Shown: piece by piece, positions 22,955-33,230 of the stretch
Position numbering within the stretch: position 1 is the stretch's first letter
How the letters are laid out: every line of letters starts with the position of its first letter
Assembly: GCA_026018925.1 (NCBI GenBank)
Contig: JAKSZU010000016.1
Coordinates: forward strand, 58,657,575 to 58,721,574
Length of the DNA: 64,000 nucleotides
Source: Tupaia tana
Lineage: Eukaryota; Chordata; Mammalia; Scandentia; Tupaiidae
Direction of reading: 5' to 3'
Made by a program: the position numbers and the translations under genes
Notes under the pieces: model-generated
What the model was told of the DNA's origin: nothing
Seen by the model: only the letters and a program-made list of their open reading frames with translations
Databases searched by the model: none

Positions 22955-23232
22955 GGGACCAGCAGTTAGCGTAATGGCTATGTCGCTGGACTCCCATGTA
23001 GTAGACCGCGGTTCGTGTCCCAGACCCGGTGGCTTAAAAAACTCACACCGGACGCATGTGCATGTGTGCCCAAGATCGCAAGAGGAGAATGGAGGAGAAG
23101 GAATTGTGGCGTGGCCATCCCCCCTGGGGGGGGGGGGGGGGGTGATTTCTCACTTTCTATCTCTCTGTCTCTCTCTGTCTGTCTGGCGAGCGCACACACC
23201 CTAAAGCAAAAACCTCTCCAAAAAAAAAAAAG
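22955..23232 (+). repeat. tRNA-SINE, long form, young
   Basis: Near the young consensus. The hairpin is expanded to C6 T G18. Perfect TSD AGAATTATTTTATT lies in the tail of an older short-form SINE. Confidence 0.93.
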
Positions 23233-23651
23233 AGAATTATTTTATTTTCTCTTATTTATTATTATTATTATTATTATTTTCTTTTTGGAGAGGTTTTTGC
23301 TATAGGGTGTGGGCACTCTCCAGAAAGACAGAGAGACAGAAAGCAAGAAATCACCCCCTGGGGGGATGGCCATGCTGCAATCCCTTCTCCTCCATTCTCC
23401 TCTCGGGATCTCGGGCACGCACACACTTGTGCCCAGCGTGAGTTTAAGCCACCGGATCCAGGACTCGAACTGTGGGCGACAACATGGGAGTCCAGCGTCA
23501 TAGCCATTACGCCAACTGCTGGTCCCTATTATTATTTTTTTAATTTGACTAGAGAGGGGGGGGGGCAGTGAGAAAGCATGCTGCCAGGACTTGAACCACG
23601 GTCACCATGTGGGAGTCCAGTGCCTCAACCACCATGCCACCTGCCAGCCCC
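23233..23651 (-). repeat. tRNA-SINE, short form, host of two later SINEs
   Basis: Its body, TTAATTTGACTAGAGAGGGG to CCACCTGCCAGCCCC, lies at 23527-23651; its ATT-rich tail has taken insertions at 22955 and 23286. It duplicates CAGCTGCATTATAATCTT in the Tigger-like element. Confidence 0.88.
23286..23526 (-). repeat. tRNA-SINE, long form, young
   Basis: GAGAGGTTTTTGCTATAGGG to GCCAACTGCTGGTCCC, inserted in the ATT-rich tail of the short form. It faces the copy ending at 23232 across about 55 bp. Confidence 0.92.
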
Positions 23652-23732
23652 AGCTGCATTATAATCTTATGGGGCCACCACTGTGATTCACCGTTGACCA
23701 AAATGTCATTATGTGGTGTATGACTATATATC

Positions 23733-23910
23733 CCTACTCACTTTCTCTTCTCTGCTCCAGAGGAGCACAAGAAACTCACTAGCTGGGAAGGCTGGCATAA
23801 AAAGGCAGCATAAGACCCTGTTGAGTGTGTTTGTCTCTCTTTTCTCTATCTCTCAGTCTCTCTCTCTCCCTCTAATGAAAAAAATAAACTTTTAAAAAAA
23901 AGATCTGCCT
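23733..23910 (+). repeat. Unassigned SINE-like sequence
   Basis: GGGAAGGCTGGCATAAAAAG, a CT-rich stretch and an A-rich end (AATAAACTTTTAAAAAAA) have a SINE-like order but no recognised head. Confidence 0.3.
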
Positions 23911-23914
23911 GCAG

Positions 23915-24060
23915 CACACTTCTCTAGTTCATCTTCTATCACTGCCACCCTTATCTGCTTCACTAGGATCACACAGGACCTCTGTGCACTAGCTACACCA
24001 TCTGCCTCAGAGTATTCTTACCCCAAATCTTTACACATTAGATTGCTTCTTACCATTTTA
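23915..24060 (+). repeat. L2 fragment, right part
   Basis: TTCTCTAGTTCATCTTCTAT and CACCATCTGCCTCAGAG continue the L2 order from 22473. Confidence 0.5.
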
Positions 24061-24181
24061 AGAGGGGGGAATATTTGGAAAAGGAACTGATAAACCAAAA
24101 GAAATTTAAGAGAAATAATCCAATTATAATACATAGCCCTTATTTGGTACCTGATTCAAAAATACTGTTTAAATATAAATA

Positions 24182-24440
24182 GGGACCAGCAGTTAGCGTA
24201 ATGATTATGTCGCTGGACTCCCATGTGGTTGACCACAGTACGAGTCCCAGACCTGGTGGCTTAAACTCACTCTGGGTGCATGTGCGTGCGTGCCCAGGAT
24301 CCCAAGAGGAGAATGGAGGAGAAGGGATTGCAGCGTGGCCATCCCCCCTGGGGGGGGTGATTTCTCACTTTCTGTCTCTCTGTCTCTCTCAGTCTTTCTG
24401 GTGAGCGCACACACCCTATAACAAAAACCTCTCCCAAAAA

Positions 24441-24475
<35 letters not shown>

Positions 24476-24480
24476 ATAGA
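24182..24480 (+). repeat. tRNA-SINE, long form, young, with AAAT tail
   Basis: GGGACCAGCAGTTAGCGTAA head; hairpin C6 T G7. After ACCTCTCCC the tail is a run of AAAT units to 24480. Confidence 0.92.
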
Positions 24481-24700
24481 AATAATTGAAATAATTTAAA
24501 ATTTGAAACTTCTATGTTCTAATAATTCAAATGTTTTAGATGAAATTATTTAGGTATAACTCTACTACTCTTTATGGTGTTTTAAAACAGTTTGTATCTT
24601 TTAGGGACATGTACTGGAACAGTCACAGGTGAAAGACATAATGTTGGAGGGTTCGCTTCAAAGTAATCTGGAGCAAGGGCAAAGAAAGTGTGTAGGGATG

Positions 24701-24886
24701 AGGCCAGCAGGTGGCATGGTGGCTATGGGCACTGGACTCCCACATGGCAGACCACAGTTTGAGTCCCAGACCTGGCAGCTTGCTTTCTTACTTTCCCTCT
24801 GCCTGCTCCCCCTCACTCTGTCCCTCTTGGGTCAAATTTAAATAAAGTTAAATAAAATAATTCTTAAAAAAAGGAAGATAGAAAGA
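24701..24886 (+). repeat. tRNA-SINE, short form
   Basis: GAGGCCAGCAGGTGGCATGG head and CCTCTTGGGTCAAATTTAAA end. TSD with one change: GAAAGTGTGTAGGGAT / GAAAGTGGGTAGGGAT. Confidence 0.92.
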
Positions 24887-25219
24887 AAGAAAGTGGGTAG
24901 GGATATACAGTCATGCACTACATAATGATATTTCAGTTAACAACAAACCACAATGGTGGCCCCATAAAATTACACTAGAGCTGAAAATTTCCTATCACCT
25001 GATGATGTTGTCACTATTGTACACTGTAAAGCAAAACATTCACGGTTTGTGGTGATGCTGGTATAAACAAACCTGCTGCACTGCCAATCGCATAAAAGCA
25101 CACATCCTTCAGGAGGTATTCCAGAAGAAGGCATTGTTATCATAGGGGATGACAGTCCCATGAGGGTTACTGCCCCTGAATGCCTTCCAGTAGGACATGA
25201 TATGAAAGTGGAAGGCAGT

Positions 25220-25480
25220 GGGAACCAGCAGTTAGCGTAATGGCTATGTCGCTGGACTCCCATGTAGTCGACCGCGGTTTGTGTCCCGGACCCGGTGGCT
25301 TCAAACTCACGCCGGGCACGTGTGCATGCGTGCCCAAGATCCCGAGAGGAGAATGGAGGAGAAGGGATTGCGGCGTGACCATCCCCCCTGGGTGGTGATT
25401 TCTCGCTTTCTGTCTCTACGTCTCTCTCTGTCTGTCTGGCGAGCGCACACGCCCTATAGTGAAAATCTCTCCAAAAAAAA
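25220..25480 (+). repeat. tRNA-SINE, long form, young
   Basis: It is close to the young consensus. TSD GAAAGTGGAAGGCAGTG / GAAAGTGGAAGGCAATG, one difference in 17. Confidence 0.94.
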
Positions 25481-25602
25481 AGAAAGTGGAAGGCAATGAC
25501 AGTGATGATTCTGACCTGTGTATGTCTAGGCTACAGTGTGTGTTTGTATCTTAGCTTTTAACTAAAAAGTTATAAATACATCATTTTAAAAATAGAAAAA
25601 AG

Positions 25603-25757
25603 CAGGGCCAGCAGGTGGCGTGGTGAGTTAAGGCACTGGACTCCCACATGGCCAACCATGGTTCTACACCTGGTGGCTTGCTTTCTCATCTTCCCTTTGT
25701 CTGTCTGTCTGTCTCTCTCTCTCTCGTCAAATTGAAAAAACAATAATAATTATTTTT
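25603..25757 (+). repeat. tRNA-SINE, short form
   Basis: AGGGCCAGCAGGTGGCGTGG head with a shortened B-box region (GGTTCTACACCTGG). TSD AAAAATAGAAAAAAG, perfect. Confidence 0.92.
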
Positions 25758-25835
25758 TAAAAATAGAAAAAAGAAAAGCATACAAAGTAAAAAATATTTT
25801 TGTATGGCTGTACAATATGCTGGTTTATTTTGGGG

Positions 25836-26074
25836 GGTGTAATTTTGCTATAGGGCACATATACTAGCTAGAGAGAGGGAGAAAAACACAAAGAGAGTAA
25901 CAAAGCAGCCCCAGGGGACAACCACACCCCTCCACTCTCCTTTCAGGTTGTGGGCCCACGTGCACACACACATACACATGCTCAGTGTGTTTTTCAAGCC
26001 ACTGGGCCTGAACTCAAACCACACAGTCAGTCAGATGGGACATAACTGCCTTAACCATCATGCTACTGGCTGTT
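25836..26074 (-). repeat. tRNA-SINE, long form, old
   Basis: ATTTTGCTATAGGGCACATA to CATGCTACTGGCTG; the hairpin is reduced to CCCCAGGGG. Confidence 0.82.
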
Positions 26075-26159
26075 ATTACGACAGAGCCAAAAAGCAAAAA
26101 AATCCAAAAAAAAAAAAAAGATTTTTAAGTAAAAAATTACAGTAGGCCAAAGTTAATTT

Positions 26160-26331
26160 TTAAAATTGTATTTATCATTATTTTTTCATGTGCTATAGGG
26201 CACCTGCGCTCATCAGAGAGAGGAGTGAGATGGAGCAAGAAAGTGAGAAAGCAAGCTGCCAGGTCTGGGACTTGAACTGCAATTGGTCATATGGGAGTCC
26301 AGTGCCCCAACCACTGCGCCACCTGCTGGCC
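26160..26331 (-). repeat. tRNA-SINE, short form
   Basis: ATGTGCTATAGGGCACCTGC shows that short forms can keep the long-form 3' end. It ends CACCTGCTGGCC. TSD AAAGTTAATTTTT / AAAGTTGATTTAT. Confidence 0.85.
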
Positions 26332-26377
26332 TAAAGTTGATTTATTAATGAAGAAAGAAACTATAAATTTAGAGCAG

Positions 26378-26620
26378 CCTGGACTAGCAGATGGTATGGT
26401 AGTTAAAGGCGCTGGACTTCTACTTTGGCAACCGTGGTTTGAGTTACAGACTGGTGGCTTGAAAAATGATGCAGGAGCATGTGTGTACGTGCCCAAATCC
26501 CGAGAGGAGAAGGAAAGAGAAGGGATTGCAACGTGACCATTCCCCTTGGGGGTGATTTCGCACTTTCCATCTTCCTTCTCTCTGGCGAGTACACACACCT
26601 TAAAAAAAAAAAAAGGAAAA
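26378..26620 (+). repeat. tRNA-SINE, long form
   Basis: GGACTAGCAGATGGTATGGT head, degenerate B box, GCGAGTACACACACCTTA end, A-tail. Confidence 0.85.
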
Positions 26621-26629
26621 AGAAAATCA

Positions 26630-26633
26630 CACT

Positions 26634-26671
<38 letters not shown>

Positions 26672-26815
26672 ATGGCCAAATCCCGGGAGAATAGAGGAAA
26701 AGGGATTGCAGTGTGGCCATCCTCCCTGAGGGGCTAGTTTCTCATTTTCCCTCTCACTGTCTCTCTCTAGTGAGTACACATGTCCTATGGCAAAAAAGAC
26801 TTATCAAAAAAAAAG
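26630..26815 (+). repeat. tRNA-SINE 3' half with TG microsatellite
   Basis: It starts in a TG run (26636-26669) where the long form has GTGTGCGTGCGTGCC, then GCCAAATCCCGGGAGAATAG to CATGTCCTATGGCAAAAAAG. The head is missing. Confidence 0.8.
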
Positions 26816-27371
26816 AAAAACATGTAGTGTAGCCTAAGTGTACACTGTTGACAAAGCCTACAGCAGTGTATAGCCACGTCCTCGGCTTTCACCTTCGCTC
26901 ACCACTCGCTAACTAGCTCACTCAGAGCACATTCCAGTCCTGCAAGTTCCTTTCATGGTAAGTACCCTATATACATGTACCTTTTAAAAAAAAATCTTTC
27001 ATAATATACTTTAATCGTACCTATTCTATGTTCAGATATGTTTATATATATAAAGATTTACTATATATTACAACTGCCTATAGTAATGTGCTATATAGGC
27101 TTGCAGCCTTGGAGCAACAGGCTATACCACAATCTAGATTTGTGTAAGACGCTCTGTGATATTCTCACGAGGGTAAAACTGCCTAACGACACATTTCTTA
27201 GAATGTATTCCTAGCATAAAGTGATGCACTCTGTAACTGAAACAAGACTAATCATGAATTGATAATTTTCTGAAGATGAGTGATGAATGAATGGGGATTC
27301 ATTAGGTCAGTCTCTACCTCTGTATATGTTTGAAATGTCCTACAATAAAAACTTAATTAAAAGCCAACCAA

Positions 27372-27597
27372 CAGTACCAGCAGTTGGCATAATGGTTATG
27401 TCACTGGACTCCCACATAGTCGACTGTGGTTAAAGTCCAGGACACACCAGGTGTGTGTGTGTGTGCCCAAAATCCCAAGAGGAGACTGAAGGAGAAGGAA
27501 TTGCAGATTTCTCACTTTCTGTCCCTCTGTTTCTCTGTCTCTCTGGCAAGCGCACGTGCCCTCTAGCAAAAGTCTCTCTAAAAAAAAAAAAGAGAAA
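27372..27597 (+). repeat. tRNA-SINE, long form, internally deleted
   Basis: It lacks the GTGGC...hairpin block (GCAGATTTCTCAC junction). TSD AAAGCCAACCAAC / AAAGTCAACCAAC. Confidence 0.9.
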
Positions 27598-27616
27598 GAA
27601 AAGTCAACCAACTACA

Positions 27617-27828
27617 GAGACCAGCAGGTGGCATGGTGGTTAAGGTGCTGGACTCCCACATGGCCAACCACAGTTCAAGTCCTGGTCCCAGGGGCTAGAT
27701 AATCATGCCAGGTGCATGTGCATGCCCCAAATTCCAAGAGAATAGAGGAGAGGGGATTGCAGTGTGGCCATCTCACTTTCCCTCTGTCTGTCTCTGGCAA
27801 GCACACGTGCCTGTGGCAAAAAAGAAAA
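27617..27828 (+). repeat. tRNA-SINE, long form, internally deleted
   Basis: GAGACCAGCAGGTGGCATGG head; the hairpin is absent (GGCCATCTCACTTTCCC). It is inserted in the duplication of the previous copy, TSD AACCAACTACA. Confidence 0.88.
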
Positions 27829-27834
27829 AGGCGA

Positions 27835-28035
27835 ACCAACTACAACATTATTTTCTTCTTGATATATAAATGCCATTATGCAGTTTTTAATTACTCATTT
27901 TGTGTTGTCTATCTCCCACTAACAAATAAGCTCTATAAAACCAAGAGCTTGGTCTTCTTCACTGCAGTTATCCCCAATGCCTAGAACAGGTTCAGATACT
28001 TAATATTACTAAACGAATCAACAAATAAAATACCA
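27835..28035 (+). repeat. L2 3' end
   Basis: TGTCTATCTCCCACTAACAA, ATAAGCTCTATAAAACCAAG, CCCCAATGCCTAGAACAGGT and ACGAATCAACAAATAAA follow the L2 terminal order closely. It lies just 90 bp from the 37-codon exon. Confidence 0.75.
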
Positions 28036-28126
28036 AGCCTCTTTTAGAGTTTGAAAAGATTTAACTCCACTACGATCAACAAAGCATAGAGTGAGACGGG
28101 CCTGCCGTCAGCCAGCAGGGGCTTAC

Positions 28127-28237
28127 CTTCACTTCTATGAAGTCGGGGTTCCCCAGGCACACGAGCTCCGCATAGGCCTGCAGTTCATCTACATTCCACG
28201 CCTTCACAAGGGTCAGCCTATAGACAGTGCGCTGTTG
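28127..28237 (-). CDS. TYW1: TYW1, antepenultimate coding exon (37 codons)
   Basis: Read from 28237 this exon translates as QQRTVYRLTLVKAWN, then VDELQAYAELVCLGNPDFIEVK, a late part of the TYW1 radical-SAM domain. The 111 bases are in phase 0 at both ends. The acceptor is CATTTTAG at 28238-28245 and the donor is GTAAGC at 28126-28121. The family's CX3CX2C iron-sulphur motif and N-terminal flavodoxin domain must lie upstream, beyond 64000, since no such exon is visible in the window. The single-copy, spliced structure argues for the working gene rather than a retrocopy. Confidence 0.95.
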
Positions 28238-29339
28238 CTAAAATGAAGGAAAAGTCAACTTTGTTTTCATCTTGGTTATAGTCATCTCTTAGGCGGATTC
28301 TTAAACTTTTCAAACCATAGAGAACCCAGGTCAGGTGAAACCCAGCAGGAACTGTACAAACTGAAATTATATTTTGTAGAATGATGAAAAAAATGTAAAC
28401 AATGTGATTAGCTTCTAATTGCCCGTTCAAAGACATAGACACTGGCATATTTCTTTACTCTCCCCCTCACAACAGGTAATATTATGTTAGATATGCAAAG
28501 ATTTTCTCAAAATATATACACTGAATTAGATTCAATAAGAAATAATAAAAATAACCAAATAGTTTTAAATGATGGAAAATGAATTCAAATAACTTTCAGG
28601 CTTTCAGGTAAGCTTTTAGTGACAAGAAATGTTTATGCATATCCTCTTTCCTAGTTTCTCATAATTTAATGATCTCTTGGCATTTCTTGGTTAAAAAAGG
28701 CACATTTATGGACTGGCGATGTTACCATTTGTTTAACATATACTCAAAAGAGGTACTGGCTTTCTGAAAAACAATTACATAATCATCATTAAAGTCTTTA
28801 AAAATACCCTTGACTTTGTAGCTCCTTTCTAGGACTCAAAACAAATGATCAAACATTCAAAGATTTTCTAAAAAAAAAAAAATCCCCAAACAACATTATT
28901 AACAATAGCTTAAAACCTAAAGTCAGATCCCCCCCTTTAGTGGGAGCAGAACCTGTGACTTGCCCATAGCTAAGGGAATATGGCAAACGTGGTAGGATGT
29001 ACATGGTTATGTGCACACACATCTGTAGCAAGCTCCCAGGTGATACCCATACTACCAGATCTCAAACCATAGCCCAAGTAGCAAGACCCAAAATACTTAA
29101 GAGAGAAATAAAGTGATATCAACTTCTTCACTTTTGTCTGTTTGAAAGTTTCCATGATCAAGGAAAAAAGAAACACTTAAGATCTTTAATAAAGAAAGCC
29201 AAGAGATCTTTAACAAAGAGCATTAGGCAGCCACACCATAAAATGGTGTTTTCCAAGTATATTAACTCAGTTCCAAGAGTTCTTTTTAAAATGCAGAATA
29301 TAATGCAAGAAAAGAAAGAAATCTTCCAGATTCCCTTTA

Positions 29340-30110
29340 CAGAGCTAGAATTCTTCCAATGCCAAAGCCTAGCAAAAATAGTGAAAAGCTGCAGAGCAAT
29401 CTCACTTATAGATGCAAAGATCTGATAGAAATTTTAGAAAATAAAATTTAGCACTGTGTTAAAAATTCGAGGAATGCATACATGACTCAATATGAAGTGA
29501 TACATGAGTAATACTATTTGTCATACTAATAGTTCAACCCAGAAAAACTATGTGATCATGTTCACAGAGATTCAAAGACATCTGTCATCATTTAAGGTCA
29601 TCACTGATTTTAAAACAAAAGAGACTGAACAAATCAAAAACCATTTGGTAAATTTGAAAATTAAACACATCTTTAATGTAAGAAGTCAATGTGGGGGCCA
29701 GCAGTTAGCGTAATGGCTATGTCGCTGGACTCCCACATAGTCAACCGCGGTTCGAGTCCTGGACCCGGTGGCTTAAACTCACGCCTGGTGCATATGTGTG
29801 CGTGCCCAAGATCCCGAGAGGAGAATGGAGGAGAAGGGATTGTGGCGTGGCCATCCCCCCTGGGGGGTGATTTCTCGCTTTCTGTCTCTGTCTCTCTCTG
29901 TCTGGCGAGCGCACGCGTCCTATAGCAAAAACCTCTAAAAAAAAAAAAAAAAAAAAAAAAAGAAGTCAATGTCATTCTTAGTGGCTTAAAAAGGCAGAGG
30001 AATTTCCTTTTAGTCAGACTACCAGAAGAATGGCCGTTCTTATTTTTAAAACCTTTCTTGCAAGCTATAACCAAAACACTAAAGCCAGTATGGGAATTAC
30101 TGAAGAGTAT
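29340..30110 (+). repeat. Old L1 ORF2-like sequence
   Basis: CAATCTCACTTATAGATGCA and GAAATTTTAGAAAATAAAAT resemble the L1 reverse-transcriptase region; the rest is too diverged to be sure. The SINE at 29693 interrupts it. Confidence 0.45.
29693..29960 (+). repeat. tRNA-SINE, long form, young, intact pol III boxes
   Basis: A box TAGCGTAATGG (29706-29716) and B box GGTTCGAGTCC (29749-29759) both match the consensus. Perfect TSD AAGAAGTCAATGT and an uninterrupted A-tail of more than 20. Confidence 0.95.
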
Positions 30111-30446
30111 AAAAAAAATTAGTTGCAAGTAATATAACTGGCTTCTTGGAAACCTAAGAGAATCAACTAAAAAAATAAGATTAGAAAAATTGTCCAGTTA
30201 TATGAAAATCAATAGTTGGTGAGTTAAATTTGGATTCTAGGGCCAGACTGAATCCCAGACACATACCTATCTGTTCTCAGTTCCTCCCTATATAAAATAG
30301 GGATGGTACACAGGAGAAAAAGTGTTAATCCAAATAACACTTAGATCCAAGCCTGGCAACAGTTAAATCATACGAAGAATTAGCTATGATATGCCATCAA
30401 TGACCAATTACAAAATACAAGATAAAGAATATTCTTTGCTTTCTTT

Positions 30447-30660
30447 CCCCCTTTTTTTTTTTTTTCAAACTTGCTACAGGGCACATGTGCTCACCCACAT
30501 GCCACACCACATAACCCTCTCCTTCACTCTCTTCTCAGAATTTTGGGCACTCACACACACTCACCTGGCATGTTTTTGAAGCTGCCAGGTCCAGAACTCA
30601 AACAGTGCAGTCAGCCACGTGGGATCTAGGTACCTTAACCACCACACCATCAGCTGGCTC
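30447..30660 (-). repeat. tRNA-SINE, old, internally deleted
   Basis: CTTGCTACAGGGCACATGTG jumps to CACCCACATGCC, so the GA-rich block is missing. TSD AAGAATATTCT. Confidence 0.82.
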
Positions 30661-30689
30661 AAGAATATTCTACTTATAGTTATAAAATA

Positions 30690-30766
30690 GTAGGTCATCA
30701 GAAACATGACACATTGTCTTATGTTTTTCTACACAAAAATGTGTCACACCTTGTCCAGCAACCCAA
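30690..30766 (+). mobile_element. Mariner-type palindromic MITE, copy 2
   Basis: GGTCATCAGAAACATGACAC mirrors the complement of GTGTCACACCTTGTCCAGCA. The right end is CCCAA followed by TA. It is about 77 bp, like the copy at 1722. Confidence 0.7.
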
Positions 30767-30974
30767 TACATCTCTAAGAGACTCAGTGATTAATTTATGA
30801 AACATGAAGGAGTGTGACTAAAACAAATTCTCCTGAGAAACCTAAAGAAATACTCACCTACATGGGAAGGGAAGCTAAATCATAAATAAGATGCAATTCG
30901 AGTGGGAGTTTATAATTCTTTTGAACAAATAAACCAGCAAGGATACCAATAATAGAAACAATAGGGAGAGTAAG

Positions 30975-31395
30975 GAATTAGTCAGCACTTACTATGTGCC
31001 AGCTGTTGCTATAAAATGCTTTGTATCTTAGCAAAGATTCTAACATTTGTGTGGTCTTTACAACAAATCTTACAAAAAAGATTTGATAATTATCTTTTTT
31101 ATAGTTCTTTTAGAATTCTTTTATTTAATTTATTTATAAGTTATTATTTTTCAATTTGACCAGAGAGAGAAAGAGAAAGAGAGGGAGAGTGAGAAGGCAA
31201 ACTGCCAGATCTGGGACTCAAACCACCGTCTGCCATGAGGAAGTCCAGAACCTTAACTACCACGCCACCTGCTGGCCCCAACAATTACCTTTACAGATAC
31301 AAAATTGAGGCCAAGAGCTGTAAGGTAAATTGCCCAAAGTCACACAGCTGGAAAGCAGGAAGCTGGGATACAAACCCAGGTAGTGGGAATTTAGA
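30975..31395 (+). repeat. MIR, interrupted by a SINE
   Basis: GCACTTACTATGTGCCAGCT and TTACAACAAATCTTACAAAA lie left of the SINE; TTTACAGATACAAAATTGAG and AAAGTCACACAGCTGGAAAG lie right. This is the full MIR order. Confidence 0.85.
31098..31280 (-). repeat. tRNA-SINE, short form, inside MIR
   Basis: CAATTTGACCAGAGAGAGAA to CACCTGCTGGCCCC. Flanks ATAATTATC / ACAATTACC are a diverged TSD. Confidence 0.9.
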
Positions 31396-31429
31396 ATAGG
31401 CTCTCTCTCACTTTACTAAACCTTTTTAA

Positions 31430-31977
31430 ACTGGAAGATAAAACACATGAAGAGAAAAATGAAAACAAAACATGAATGTATTATTCAAGGGATTATCAGA
31501 AAATACCTATCACTCAGACCCCCCTACTTTTCCTCCCAGTCACTATCCACTTCCTTCACCCTAAAGATAACTAATATCTTGACTTCATAGTTTAGTTTTC
31601 AGCCTGTGTTTGAAACTTATAAAAATGGAATCATATACTATTTTGTGTATGGCTTTTATTACTTGACACCATGTTTATAAAAGTCATCCATGTTGCCGCA
31701 TGTTGAAGTGTGTTCATTTTCTTGTTATCTAGTACTTCAATGCATGAATATAAAACAATTCCCTATTGGTAGGCATTTAGATTGTTCCCAGGTAGTGGCT
31801 ATCATGAAAAAATTCTGTTATCTCTTTTAACACTAGAGTTTAGTTTTACCTATTTAAGAAGATTATATAAAATGCTACTGTGACATACATTCTTTTATGT
31901 CTTGACTTTTTTCAATATATTCAATGTTTGTAAGATTCATTTATACTATTTTACATAGTTTAAGTTACATTTCTATC
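31430..31977 (-). repeat. L1 (L1M-type) 3' region, reverse orientation
   Basis: AAAATGGAATCATATACTAT, GTCATCCATGTTGCCGCATG and TTCCCTATTGGTAGGCATTT match the reverse strand of old L1. It continues to about 31977, where a SINE interrupts. Confidence 0.7.
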
Positions 31978-32158
31978 TTTTTACATTTTTTTAAAGAATT
32001 ATCTTATTTAACTTTATGTAGTTAGTTTAATTTGACCAGAGAGGGACAGAGTGAGAGAGAAAGAAAGTGAGAAAGTGAGCCACCAGACCCAAGACTCAAA
32101 CCGCAGTCAGCCATGTGGGAGTACAGCCCCCTTAACCACCATGCCACCTGCCGGCTCC
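31978..32158 (-). repeat. tRNA-SINE, short form
   Basis: TTTAATTTGACCAGAGAGGG to CACCTGCCGGCTCC. TSD AAGTTACATTTCTAT / AAGTAACATTTCTAT. Confidence 0.9.
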
Positions 32159-32552
32159 AAGTAACATTTCTATTGCCATTTGGCATGGATTATACAGTTG
32201 ACTGTGGAGAGTGGCCAATCTGAGAAAACATGGTGACCTTAAGATGCATACAGAAAGGCTTCTGTGCGTTTCATTAGCGATGGCTATGAGAGCATTTGCA
32301 TACGAAAACGCTATCTACCTGTTGTTGGTTATCTTCCTGTTGCTGTAGATACCTGATACCTGATATCCAATATTGTAGGGCAGTAGTGGCTAAAGGATGC
32401 CACGTGTTTATCAAATTTTGCCCCAAAAAGATGACAGAAATTACAGGGTGCCAGTTCCTTTCGCATCTTCAGACAATTTACATCCTAAAGCAACTGGCTT
32501 TGCATTCTCTTTCCTCTTCCCCCATTTTCTGCCTTTTAAAAGAGTAAACCTG

Positions 32553-32838
32553 GGAACCAGCAGTTAGCGTAATGGCTATGTCGCTGGACTCCCACGTGGT
32601 CGACCGCGGTTCGTGTCCCGGACCCGGTGGCTTGGAACTCACGCTGGGTGCGTGTGCGTGCGTGCCCAAGATCCCGAGAGGAGAATGGAGGAGAAGGGAT
32701 TGCGGCGTGACCATCCCCCCTGGGGGGTGATTTCTCGCTTTCTGTCTCTATGTCTCTCTCTGTCTGTCTGGCGAGCGCACGCGCCCTATAGCAAAAAAAC
32801 CTCTCCAAAAAATAAATAAATAAATAAATAAATAAATA
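32553..32838 (+). repeat. tRNA-SINE, long form, young, with AAAT tail
   Basis: Near consensus throughout; the AAAT-unit tail starts after CCTCTCC. TSD AAAGAGTAAACCTG / AAAGAATAAACCTG. The B box has one change (GGTTCGTGTCC). Confidence 0.94.
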
Positions 32839-32989
32839 AAAGAATAAACCTGAGGCAGGTTCCTGGTCGCAACTTCTCCATCAGATAAGTTGGGCCCACC
32901 AGATCCTCCTCGCTTTTCTATACTTGTGTGTGTCTTTGTGTGTTTGTTGTTAGGTTTATTTCTGATTCACAGCCTTCCCCACTCAGAAA

Positions 32990-33230
32990 AACATGTTTAG
33001 CTGAGCAGGTTCTGGCAGCCAGAGAGAGACGGTGAGAGGGAAAGTGAGAAATCACCCCACAAAAATGGCCACACTCCAATCCCTTCTTCTCCATCCTCCT
33101 CCTGGGATTTTGGGCATGCAGGAACATATGCCTGGCATGATTTTCAAGCTGCCAGGTTCACAGCTTGAACCGAGGTCAGCCATGTGGGAGTCCAGTGCAG
33201 TAACGACTATACCACCTGCTGCTGGACCCT
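32990..33230 (-). repeat. tRNA-SINE, long form, 3' end altered
   Basis: The usual TTTTTGCTATAGGG is replaced by TGAGCAGGTTCTGGCAGCC, then the body is normal to CCTGCTGCTGGACCC. Confidence 0.8.

Larger units (their letters stand above)
22870..23732 (-). mobile_element. Tigger-like element, right half, with nested SINEs
   Basis: CAATGTCACTAGATAATAGA and CAGCTGCATTATAATCTT lie left, and GGGGCCACCACTGTGATTCA with ATTATGTGGTGTATGACT lie right, of the SINE cluster. This is the same terminal sequence as the copies at 24908 and 49802. The other terminus was not found. Confidence 0.6.
24908..27233 (-). mobile_element. Tigger-like (pogo-type) DNA transposon, both ends present
   Basis: The left terminus is CAGTCATGCACTACATAATG and the right ends GTGATGCACTCTG; both are flanked by TA. 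CAG termini with TA duplication are typical of Tigger/pogo elements; I recall the sequence as Tigger4/Zombi-like. Internal pieces (GGTATTCCAGAAGAAGGCAT, ATAGGGGATGACAGTCC) match that non-autonomous family in reverse. Five or six SINEs account for more than half the span. No transposase frame remains. Confidence 0.75.
12070..28126 (-). other. TYW1: TYW1 intron between the 37- and 56-codon exons (16057 bp)
   Basis: The intron is bounded by GTAAGC at 28126 and CAG at 12070. It is packed with tRNA-SINEs, L2 fragments and DNA transposons, listed separately. No exon-like frame flanked by splice sites was seen. Unassigned stretches include 13300-13950, 14180-15340, 16923-17365, 17610-18053, 18480-19648, 19945-20260 and 20980-21849. 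Confidence 0.85.
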
